Shown here one piece after another: positions 54,262 through 63,727 of a stretch of DNA of 64,000 nt. Numbering within the stretch: the stretch's first letter is position 1; the number at the start of each line of letters is the position of its first letter. The translations under genes were made by a program, and so were the position numbers. The DNA is from Podarcis raffonei (Eukaryota; Chordata; Lepidosauria; Squamata; Lacertidae), in NCBI RefSeq assembly GCF_027172205.1, contig NC_070614.1, forward strand, positions 46,688,001 to 46,752,000, written 5' to 3'. Below the pieces are notes generated by a model. That model saw nothing but the letters and a program-made list of their open reading frames with translations, searched no databases and was not told the origin of the DNA.

Positions 54262-56829
54262 AATGAAAGGGCTAGCACTGTGCTGTTTTTATTGTAATGT
54301 TTAATTACATTTTCATTGTTGGTTTTTCTATGCTTTTCTAGTGGTTCTTGTTTTAGCTATAAGCTGCCTTGAGTCCTGTCAGGGGGAAAAGTGAGATATA
54401 AATATCATCATCATCATCATCATCCATGCCTCAGGATCTCTGTACCTTTCCTCACACAAACCAACACAAACCCTGCAATTGTCATTTGAGGCCCAACTCC
54501 ATCTCCCCTCTCCATGGGAGGCCCAGAGGTGGCAATATGAGAATGACCTTTTCAGCAGTGACTCCCCAATAGTGGAATGTTCTCTCCAGTGATCATTTGT
54601 GGTCTCTTTCACCTGTGTTCTGGGTATTTATTTATGTATTTATTGTGTCCATTGAAAAATGGTTCTAGTATTTTTATTATGTTTGTAAGTCATAGAATCA
54701 TAGAATCATAGAATCATAGAGTTGGAAGAGACCACAAGGGCCATCGAGTCCAACCCCCTGCCAAGCAGGAAACACCATCAGAGCACTCCTGACATATGGT
54801 TGTCAAGCCTCTGCTTAAAGACCTCCAAAGAAGGAGACTCCACCACACTCCTTGGCAGCAAATTCCACTGTCGAACAGCTCTTACTGTCAGGAAGTTCTT
54901 CCTAATGTTTAGGTGGAATCTTCTTTCTTGTAGTTTGGATCCATTGCTCCGTGTCCGCTTCTCTGGAGCAGCAGAAAACAACCTTTCTCCCTCCTCTATG
55001 TGACATCCTTTTATATATTTGAACATGGCTATCATATCACCCCTTAACCTCCTCTTCTCCAGGCTAAACATGCCCAGCTCCCTTAGCCGTTCCTCATAAG
55101 GCATCGTTTCCAGGCCTTTGACCATTTTGGTTGCCCTCCTCTGGACACGTTCCAGTTTGTCAATGTCCTTCTTGAACTGTGGTGCCCAGAACTGGACACA
55201 GTACTCCAGGTGAGGTCTGACCAGAGCAGAATACAGTGGCACTATTACTTCCCTTGATCTAGATGCTATACTCCTATTGATGCAGCCCAGAATTGCATTG
55301 GCTTTTTTAGCTGCCGCGTCACACTGTTGGCTCATGTCAAGTTTGTGGTCAACCAAGACTCCTAGATCCTTTTCACATGTAGTGCTCTCAAGCCAGGTGT
55401 CACCCATCTTGTATTTGTGCCTCTCATTTTTTTTGCCCAAGTGCAATACTTTACATTTCTCCCTGTTAAAATTCATCTTGTTTGTTTTGGCCCAGTTCTC
55501 TAATCTGTCAAGGTCGTTTTGAAGTGTGTTCCTGTCCTCTGGGGTGTTAGCCACCCCTCCCAGTTTGGTGTCATCTGCAAATTTGATCAGGATGCCCTTG
55601 AGTCCATCATCCAAGTCGTTGATAAAGATGTTGAATAAGACCGGGCCCAAGACAGAACCCTGTGGCACCCCACTAGTCACTCTTCTCCAGGATGAAGAGG
55701 AACCATTGATGAGCACCCTTTGGGTTCGGTCAGTCAGCCAGTTACAAATCCACTGAGTGGTAGCATAGTCAAGACCGCATTTTACCAGCTTCTTTACAAG
55801 AATATCATGGGGCACCTTGTCAAATGCCTTGCTGAAATCAAGGTAGGCTACATCCACTGCGTTCCCTTCATCTACCAGGCTTGTAATTCTGTCAAAAAAC
55901 GAGATCAGGTTAGTCTGACATGACTTATTTTTCAGAAATCCATGCTGACTATTGGTGATCACAGCATTCCTTTCCAGGTGCTCACAGACTGTTTGCTTAA
56001 TGATCTGCTCCAGAATCTTCCCTGGTATTGATGTCAGACTGACTGGGCGGTAATTATTTGGGTCCTCTCTTTTCCCCTTTTTGAAAATAGGGACAACATT
56101 TGCCCTCCTCCAGTCTGCCGGGACTTCGCCTGTTCTCCAGGAATTCTCAAAGATGACTGCCAGTGGTTCTGAAATCACATCTGCCAGTTCTTTTAATACT
56201 CTTGGATGCAGTTCATCTGGCCCTGGAGACTTGAATACATCTAGACTAGCCAAGTATTCTTGTACTATCTCCTTAGTTATTCTGGGCTGTGTTTCCTCTG
56301 CTGAATCATTTGCTCCAAATTCTTCAGGTCGGGCATTGTTTTCTTTATCGGAGAAGACTGAGGCAAAGAAGGCATTGAGGAGTTCAGCCCTTTCTGTGTC
56401 CCCTGTTTGCATTTCACCATCTTCTCCTCTGAGTGACCCCACTGTTTCTTTGTTCTTCCTTTTGCTACGAACATACCCATAAAAGCCTTTTTTGTTGCTT
56501 TTAACCTCTCTAGCAAGCCTGAGTTCATTCTGTGCTTTAGCTTTTCTGACTTTGTGTCTACACGTGCTGGCTATTTGTTTGAATTCCTCTTTGGTGGTTT
56601 CCCCCCTTTTCCATTTTTTGTACACATCCTTTTTTAATCTTAACTCAGTTAAAAGTTCTTTAGATAGCCACCCGTCAATTTTATTTATTTACATGAGTAA
56701 GCAAACTAAACAACAGCAGCAACAAAAACAACTTAAGCTCCATGAAGTCATTATAACTAAATGCCACTGATAGTCATTTCATCCATGAATATGTGTAATC
56801 CACTTTTGGTGCCGTCTATGATATTAGTT
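54262..56829. repeat. Tandem duplication copy A, split by CR1
   Basis: From AATGAAAGGGCTAGCACTGT to GGTGCCGTCTATGATATTAG. Without the CR1 insertion it aligns along its length to copy B at 57294-58620 (shared ATCCATGCCTCAGGATC, GGAATGTTCTCTCCAGTGA, TTTATTTACATGAGTAAGC). Confidence 0.85.
54693..56674 (-). mobile_element. CR1 LINE, 5'-truncated, with long RT frame
   Basis: The left end has three CATAGAAT-type octamer repeats, the CR1 3' terminus. The minus-strand frame 56625-54778 (615 codons, open) has [57 protein letters not shown] and the catalytic FADDTKL, followed by a C-terminal domain with [12 protein letters not shown]. The endonuclease domain is missing, so the copy is 5'-truncated, but its RT frame is undamaged and it inserted late. 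Copy B gives the empty site (AAGTCAATTTTATTT at about 58466). Confidence 0.93.
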
Positions 56830-57293
56830 GCCAACAAATGTATAGTAAAAGCTATGGTTTTCCCAGTAGTGATGTATGGAAGTGAGAGCTGGACCATAAA
56901 GAAGGCTGATCGCCGAAGAATTGATGCTTTTGAATTATGGTGCTGGAGGAGACTCTTGAGAGTCCCATGGACTGCAAGAAGAACAAACCCATCCATTCTT
57001 AAGGAAATCAGCCCTGAGTGCTCACTGGAAGGACAGATCCTGAAGCTGAGGCTCCAATACTTTGGCCACCGCATGAGAAGAGAAGACTCTCTGGAAAAGA
57101 CCCTGATGTTGGGAAAGATGGAGGGCACAAGGAGAAGGGAACGACGGAGGACGAGATGGTTGGACAGTGTTCTCGAAGCTTCCAGCATGAGTTTGACCAA
57201 ACTGCGGGAGGCAGTGGAAGACAGAAGTGCCTGGCATGCTCTGATCCATGGGGTCACAAAGAGTTGGACATGACTAAACAACTAAACAACAAC
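56830..57293 (+). mobile_element. Bov-B (RTE) LINE 3' end
   Basis: Encodes SESWTIKKADRRRIDAFELW, CWRRLLRVPWTARRTNPSIL, WLDSVLEASSMSLTKLREAV and HGVTKSWT, the C-terminal region of Bov-B ORF2. The 3' end GGGTCACAAAGAGTTGGACA with (AACAA)n is the Bov-B terminus. It sits exactly between duplication copies A and B. 5'-truncated. Confidence 0.9.
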
Positions 57294-58620
57294 AATGAAA
57301 GGGCTAGCACTGTGCTGTTTTTATTGTAATGTTTAATTACATTTTAATTGTTGGTTTTTCTATGATTTCTAGTGGTTCTTGTTTTAGCTATAAGCTGCCT
57401 TGAGTCCTGTCAGGGGAAAAGGTGAAATATAAATACAGTGGTGCCCCGCAAGACGAACGCCTCGCAAAACGAAAAACTCGCAAGACGAAAGAGTTTTCCG
57501 TTTTGGAGGTGCTTCGCAAAACGAATTTCCCTATGGGCTTGCTTCGCAAGAAGAAAGCCCATAGGGAAATCTCCGCCGGCCTTCAGAAGAGGTCCTGGAC
57601 CTCTTCTGAAGGCCGGCGGGGGGCAAAAGTCTTTGCTCCCCCCGCCTGCCTTCCCGGGACAGCGGAGACTTCTCCGCTGTCCCGGGCGATCTGAAAATGC
57701 TGGCGGGCAGCAGCGAAGGCTGCGCTGCCGCCCGCCAGCATTTTAAAAGCCCCCGGACAGCGGAGACTTCTCCGCTGTCCTGGGGCGATCTGAAAATGCT
57801 GGCCGGCGGCAGCGAAGTCTATGCTGTCCGGGGCTTTTAAAATGCTGGCGGGCGGCAGCATTTTCAGATCGCCCCGGGACAGCGGAGAAGTCTCCGCTGT
57901 CCCGGGAGCTTTTAAAATGCTGGCAGGCGGCAGCGAAGCGTTCGCTGCCGCCCGCCAGCATTTTCAGATCGCCCCGGGACAGCGGAGAAGTCCTTGCCCC
58001 CCCCCAGCCTTCAGAAGAGGTCGGGGGACAGACTGTCCCCGGACCTGGTCTGAAGGCGGTTTCCCTAGGAACGCATTGATTGATTTTCAATGCATTCCTA
58101 TGGGAAACCGTGCTTCGCAAGATGAAAAACTCGCAAGAAGAAAAAACTTGCGGAACGAATTAATTTCATCTTGCGAGGCACCACTGTATCATCATCATCA
58201 TCCATGCCTCAGGATCCCTGTACCTTTCCTCACACGAACCAACCCAAACCCTGCAATTGTCATTTGAGGCCCTACTCCATCTCCCCTCTCCATGGGAGGC
58301 CCAGAGGTGGCAATATGAGAATGACCTTTTCAGCAGTGACTCCCCAATAGTGGAATGTTCTCTCCAGTGAGCATTTGTGGTCTCTTTCACCTGTGTTCTG
58401 GGTATTTATTTATGCATTTATTGTGTCCATTGAAAAATGGTTCTAGTATTTTTATTATGTTTGTAAGTCAATTTTATTTATTTACATGAGTAAGCAAACT
58501 AAACAACAGCAGCAACAAAAACAACTTAAGCTCCATGAAGTCATTATAACTAAATGCCACTGATAGTCATTGCATCCATGAATATGTGTAATCCACTTTT
58601 GGTGCCGTCTATGCTATTGG
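57294..58620. repeat. Tandem duplication copy B, split by MITE
   Basis: Second copy of the 54262 unit, lacking the CR1 and carrying the 57436-58186 MITE instead. Copy A shows the MITE empty site (AAATATCATCATC). Confidence 0.85.
57436..58186. mobile_element. TA-flanked MITE with nested GC palindromes
   Basis: Ends CAGTGGTGCCCCGCAAGACG and inverse CTTGCGAGGCACCACTG, with TA at 57434-57435 and 58187-58188. Outer arms hold repeated CGCAAAACGAA units. The interior is a mosaic of inverted modules: GGGACAGCGGAGACTTCTCC and inverse, and AAAATGCTGGCGGGCGGCAG and inverse, in several copies. No transposase. Terminus resembles the 43.0-kb MITE. Confidence 0.88.
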
Positions 58621-59364
58621 TTATCACTCCATGCTGTGGTAGCAAATTCCAACCATTATTTAAGTGTTGTGTGATGAAGTGGACAGAAGTCTGTCCTAAA
58701 TTCCTAAGCAACAAGGAGATAGGAAAAAAGAATCCCTCATCACTATTGATTCTTTTATTATTGGGTTGTTTTATAAATTTTTTTTATATACCACTTAGTG
58801 CCAAAATAGTTTTGCTTGCTTTATTTGTTTCATTCACGAATCACTTCCTAAGCAGCATCTCAAAGCAATTTAATAATAAAAGAGATCTATACATGTAAAA
58901 AACTATTCTATAAATTAGAAATGTTGAAGGAGTTTTGGGCAAGGGGTGGGGATGCAGGAGAAATTAGGAAGCTCCCTCATACAGAGTCAACCATTCCTGC
59001 TACTTCCTAAGTTAACTTTGCTTTTTTAAAAACAACAACCACCACCCAACAACTTCTAAAACCTTAATTAGTGTTCTTAATTGGCATGGGAGAAACTATA
59101 GAAGTCTTCTAAGGCTTTTTCTTTCAGCCCCAGGAGGCATTAATGAACTGTTCACAAACAGAGAAATAATTTTATAAAATTGATGCTTATTTATTCCCAG
59201 CTACCTTTTGTCAAATGTATAAAGAAGAAATTAATATGCGGAACATCAGAGAGTTTCCCCCTGGTTCTTGACATTACTGGGTATGTACTTTTATGAGTTA
59301 ACCTGAGAACTTTGGTGTCTGGTGTCCATTGGTATTATACTTGGTCAGAATGTTAGCGCATGTC
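58621..59364. other. Upstream flank of the 62.6-kb OR
   Basis: 59065-59310 matches 49890-50250 (TTAATTAGTGTTCTTAATT, later GGAACAT and CCCTGGTTCTTGA). Interrupted from its OR by the LINE at 59365-61716. Confidence 0.55.
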
Positions 59365-61716
59365 AGGGACTGGCTGGACCTCTGACAGATTTCGGGTTCA
59401 TCCTCCAAGTTTAGTCCAGATAATATTGTATTTTGTGGGGAAACAAGGCCGATCCGGGCATTGAAGTAACCTCCCAAGACAAACCGAGGGTTAGGTGACA
59501 GAGAGTCTATACTTTCGAGTAGTTGGTCAAGTTTTTCCCAATATGATCTCAGTTCCCCACAAGACTTTACTGGAGTACATGCAGATGAAATAAGTATTTC
59601 TCAGGAGACTATCAGAAAGGGACAACACTAAAAAATTAGGGGTGGTCAACGAGGGACACTGTTGAATTGATACATTAAGAGAGGTTGACACCAGCACCGC
59701 CAGCCCCCCACTAGGCCTTCCATACTTTACAGTTTTAAGAGCTGGTTGAGTGTAACTTGTAAAACCCTGTAATTCAACCATAGTGCCCTCTTTTGCCCAG
59801 GTTTCTTGAAGAAAGATGATATCATGTGTTTGTAGATAAGAACAGAAATCACTGTCTTGGATCTTGTTCGTCCACCCTGTTACATTCCATGAGAGAAGTT
59901 TAATTGTTTTACAGTGATTTACTCTTAGTCAATTGTTGGCCAATGTACTCTTGGAGTTTACCAGTTTTTGAGGCAACAGAGTATTGCTAATGCTAGTGGA
60001 ATAATCCAGATGTTCGATTATTTCAGTCGCCGTACATAAAGTACTCACATTTGTAATCACTGGGCCTTTTCTTTGCAAATTGCTTGCCAATGGGGATTCC
60101 TTGAGTGTATTTCCTGTCTCCTCCTCTTCTAAATATCTCATCTTTGTCCAATCCTCCAGTGGTTCTATAGTTATCATTCTGTTGTGGCCATTGGGTCTAT
60201 TATCAGTCTCTGCCTCCAGTTCTTTAATCTCTTTCAATGTCTGGCTCATAAGATCAAGCCACTTGATAACTGTTTGTTGCTCTTCCTGAGGGAGATTCCT
60301 AAAGGAGCTGAGAAAATCCTCTTCCAAAGGATTTACAGAGTGCTCAGATTCCTGAAGATGATTGTCTAGAGGAATAGGCTGTTCCTTTTGGCTCACCTGG
60401 TTATTTTGATGTTGGGCATGATCCTGCGAATTCAACTCAGGCATGTCTGTTTCCTCCCCACCTGTCAAGTTTTTTTGTGATGTCATTACTTCCATTGGGG
60501 ATCCAGGCTTTGGTTTTGTGGGCCCCTCTGAAGCACCAGCCCTCATCTTACATAAGGGTGCCACAATAGAATTGCGAAATACCCGGGTTGGAAAAACTCA
60601 TCTGCTTGACAATCTGAATTTCAGCTTGTGAATCAGTGAGGGCAGTCTAGTAGAGGAAAAAGTTAGCATAATTTTTTGGATTTGATTTGTGGTATTCAAG
60701 AGTTCAGTCCTAACGAGGTCGATCTCTGTAAGTCCAATACCAAGTAAGTCTGATAAATGTTGTTTGGAACGCTGGGCACCTTTCCAGCTAGGAGTTTGAT
60801 CTGGCCTTCCACAAATTGTCATGCAGATCTTTTTTGGTTGGAAGATTAAATAAGAAGAGTTTGTTTTAAGAGCCTCTGCGCGTTCTATGTTGAGCTTAGG
60901 GGTCTGCTCTTGTCGCCAATTCCCTTTGGTTCTATGGTGTTCTGTTGATGCCTGCTTGTTATTAACTGATAAACTGTGGACCTCTTTGGATAACTGGGTT
61001 ATTTGAGAGGCAATACCTCTAATTTGTTGGAAGATATGTTCAACTGTTCTTGCAATTAGAGTTAATTGGGTGCTCTCCCTACTTGTTATTCCTTCCTCTC
61101 TGATCGGCACAGGATCAACTTGCCCCACTGCTGGATCCAGTTCCACGCTCTCACCTTGAATACTCTCCCCACACTCACAATCATCTTCAAGAGGAGAAAA
61201 CCGGTTTTTTGTTGGAACTATAAAAGCAGATTTGTTAAAAAATTCCTCTATTTTAGATAGTTTGGAAACCGGTGAGAGAGCTACATCCTCTGGGTCCCTG
61301 TGGCATTTACTAGCAGGCATAGCGTCACCGTGGGGAGTAAACAAGGAGAGGTTTCCCCAACCAAAAAAGAGAGAAAAAATAGAAAGTGCTCAGTTTGTTC
61401 AATTTAAGAGCGTCTCTGTGTGGAGACTGCCAGGAGTTTCAGGAACAAAGTATAGAAGGGAGTTGGTGGTTAATAGGTAGCAGCTGGCGGCCTCCCCAGG
61501 ATGTGTCACAGAACTTGCCCAAGATGTTTCTCATTGCATAGACAAGAAGGTGCTGTTAGAATCTCAGTAGGTTGGTAAGTTTAAAAGTAGAGAAGTAAAA
61601 AAGGAAAAATTACTTCCCTGGGTGGCAGTCAATGCTAATTACAGTCCTGTTATCTGCGGAGCTCCGAAGCCTGCTTGCTAAGCCGTCGCCATCTTGGGTT
61701 CCTCCAACGGTGCATA
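59365..61716 (-). mobile_element. APE-type LINE retaining its 5' end, 3' part lost
   Basis: Minus strand. The 5' end GAGGAACCCAAGATGGCGAC contains a YY1-like AAGATGGCG, followed by a leader. ORF1-like frames run 61344-60598 (coiled-coil-like region VEHIFQQIRGIASQITQLSK) and 60564-59929, separated by a frame change. The start of ORF2 shows an endonuclease domain: LLSWNVTGW, DIIFLQETW, PSGGLAVLVS and GGYFNARIG (GDFNARIG with D changed to Y). The element stops at about 59365 inside the endonuclease, so RT and 3' UTR are missing. The clade is not assigned with confidence. Confidence 0.8.
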
Positions 61717-61724
61717 TGCTAGGC

Positions 61725-61977
61725 CAGGGGTCAGCAACGTTTTTCAGCCATGGGCCAGTCCACCGTCCCTCAGACCATGTGGTGGGCCAGACTATATTTT
61801 TTTGGGGGAGGGAATGAATGAATTCATATGCCCCACAAATAACCCAGAGATGCATTTTAAATAAAAGCATACAATCTACTCATGTAAAAACACACTGATT
61901 CCCGGACTGTCCACGGGCCGGATTTAGAAGGCGATAGGGCCGCATCCGGCCCGCGGACCTTAGGTTGCCTACCCCTG
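61725..61977. mobile_element. hAT-type MITE
   Basis: 253 bp, ends CAGGGGTCAGCAACG and GGTTGCCTACCCCTG, 8-bp target duplication TGCTAGGC (61717-61724, 61978-61985). Inserted just outside the LINE 5' end. Confidence 0.92.
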
Positions 61978-61985
61978 TGCTAGGC

Positions 61986-62556
61986 TAATGCACAAGTCAC
62001 TGAAACTAATATACACGGTTTAATTATATCAAGGGAAATTTCTGGCAGAAATACTTATCACTGGGTGAAATTTACACTAAAATGCTAATGAATTTTCATG
62101 AGGGCTTTTTTATATATAAAAAAGCAATGCATAAATTGAGCTGAAAATGCATGGAAGTGAATGTAAAATTAAGAAAATGAGAAACTTAAAGAAATAAAAA
62201 TTGATAGATGAAGTTAAATATGTGTGTTTGTATTTGTGGTGCTACCACCAACAACTATTCAGGGCTCCCTCAGCCTTGCCACAGCAGCCTCACCCCATCT
62301 CCATCCTGATGAGCAATGTGCCACTGATGCTCCTAAGATACCGCTGCCTTCTACTTCCTCATGAACCACCTCTAGAAAACTATACATGCCATGAAAGTGA
62401 AGAAATATTCATTTTATGTAACTAAACATAACACCTAGTTATAAATTCATGCGCTGTTTGCTAAAATGCATATCAGTATACATATGTTTCCTTGTGTACT
62501 TATGAGAAGTTGTGCTGAAACTTTATTTTTATTTTTTTAAGGAGGAAAACAAGGAA
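61986..62556. other. Promoter-side flank of the 62.6-kb OR
   Basis: Dispersed repeat piece at about 62040-62190 (as at 38.3 and 47.3 kb). TTATTTTTATTTTTTTAAG at about 62522-62541 resembles a 5' UTR splice acceptor just before the coding exon. Confidence 0.45.
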
Positions 62557-63558
62557 ATGGAGGCAGCCAATGCAACATTGATCACGGAGTTCATTCTATT
62601 GGGATTCCCTGAATTTCATGGAATGAGGACGCTATTTGTTGGGATTGTCCTTCTGATGTACCTGCTGTCCATTTCAGGCGACTGTCTCATCATCTCAGTG
62701 GTCTTCATGGAACCCAAACTCCACACACCCATGTATTTCATCCTCAGCAACTTCTCCTTGACTGAGCTCTGTATCACCACATCAGTAATACCCAAGATGC
62801 TGACTAATATCTTTTTGAACCAAAATACCATCTGCTTCGCATGTTGCCTGATACAAGTTTTATTTAGCTTCTCATTTGGAGCTATACAGTTAATCAACCT
62901 TGCCACCATGTCTTTTGATCGCTACACAGCCATATGCAAACCCTTTCTTTACAATGCAATGATGACTAATAGACTGTGTTTCCACCTGTCGTTAATGGCT
63001 TGGGTTGTAGGGTTTATAGCTAATTTGTCTCAATCCATAGTTTTGTGGACTTACCCGTTCTGTGGACAGAATGTCATTGATCATTGCTTCTGTGATATGG
63101 GACCTGTTTTGAAATTGGCTTGTGCTGATACAACTGTGATGGAGCTTGTAGGTCTCTTTTATGCTGCCATTATTATGTGGGGTTCCTTTTTCTTTTCACT
63201 TATCTCTTATGCCAGCATTATAAACACCATATTGCGGATTCCATCTGTTACTGGACGTTCAAAGGCATTTTCCACATGTTCCTCTCATCTCACTATTCTT
63301 TGCCTATACTATGGAGCAATGTTTTTCATGTACCTGAGGCCTTCGACCCAAAGTGACACCCAAATCAACAAAGTCGTGTTCCTTGTGACCATTGTTGCTT
63401 TGCCTCCCCTAAGTGCTTTAATCTTCACAATCCGGAACAGTGAGTTCAAAACTGCTGCAAAAAGAGCAATGCACAGAAGTTGCCACCTACCCTCCTCTGC
63501 TGTCATGAAATTAATCAAGATGGGGTCCGTGAAAAAATGTCCTCAACAAATTATTTAA
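62557..63558 (+). CDS. Olfactory receptor with altered TM1 and TM7, 333 aa
   Basis: Start MEAANATLITEF (NAT sequon) chosen 15 codons inside the longest frame, right after the candidate acceptor. Closest paralogue is the 51-kb gene. Landmarks are LHTPMYFILSN, MSFDRYTAICKPF, CDMGPVLKLACADT, ISYASIINTILRIPS, RSKAFSTCSSH and MYLRPSTQ. Two signature positions differ from nearly all ORs: TM1 has SGDCLIIS (GN becomes GD), and TM7 has LSALIFTIRN in place of [12 protein letters not shown]2 has DHCFCD where DHFFCD is usual. Frame open, length normal plus a moderate tail. Either a functionally specialised receptor or the beginning of decay. Confidence 0.95.
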   Translation: MEAANATLITEFILLGFPEFHGMRTLFVGIVLLMYLLSISGDCLIISVVFMEPKLHTPMYFILSNFSLTELCITTSVIPKMLTNIFLNQNTICFACCLIQVLFSFSFGAIQLINLATMSFDRYTAICKPFLYNAMMTNRLCFHLSLMAWVVGFIANLSQSIVLWTYPFCGQNVIDHCFCDMGPVLKLACADTTVMELVGLFYAAIIMWGSFFFSLISYASIINTILRIPSVTGRSKAFSTCSSHLTILCLYYGAMFFMYLRPSTQSDTQINKVVFLVTIVALPPLSALIFTIRNSEFKTAAKRAMHRSCHLPSSAVMKLIKMGSVKKCPQQII

Positions 63559-63602
63559 TGACTTTAGACTACTACTGAGATGAATGGCATATTGTTAGGT
63601 GT

Positions 63603-63705
63603 TTCCATGGATAGTTCCAAAAAGCATGGTTTATCTGCATATGGGAAGCCTGAAAATTGAGGACCAAGGCATCGATTACTGCACAGAAAAGGCAAACGGA
63701 AAGTG
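63603..63705 (+). pseudogene. VH-type variable segment 3, FR3 relic
   Basis: 63629-63685 reads VYLHMGSLKIEDQGIDYCT, the end of VH FR3 (compare LQLNNLKAEDTAVYYC in segment 1), with Cys at 63680-63682. Just upstream VSMDSSKK, in a frame shifted by one base, continues FR3 backwards. Leader, FR1 and FR2 are absent; the relic begins only about 45 bp after the OR stop codon. GAAAGTG (63699-63705) is a decayed heptamer. A dead fragment, but its signal sequence is informative. Confidence 0.82.
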
Positions 63706-63727
63706 AATTGGAACATTTACAAAAACC
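63699..63727 (+). other. RSS of V segment 3, 13-bp spacer
   Basis: Heptamer-like GAAAGTG, 13-bp spacer AATTGGAACATTT, perfect nonamer ACAAAAACC (63719-63727). The spacer aligns with the 12-bp spacer of segment 2 (AAATGGAACCAT), which supports common descent of the short-spacer signal. Confidence 0.65.

Noticed and set aside
54778-56625. 615-codon frame as a host gene
   Set aside because: RT motifs and CR1 octamer terminus identify it as a LINE.
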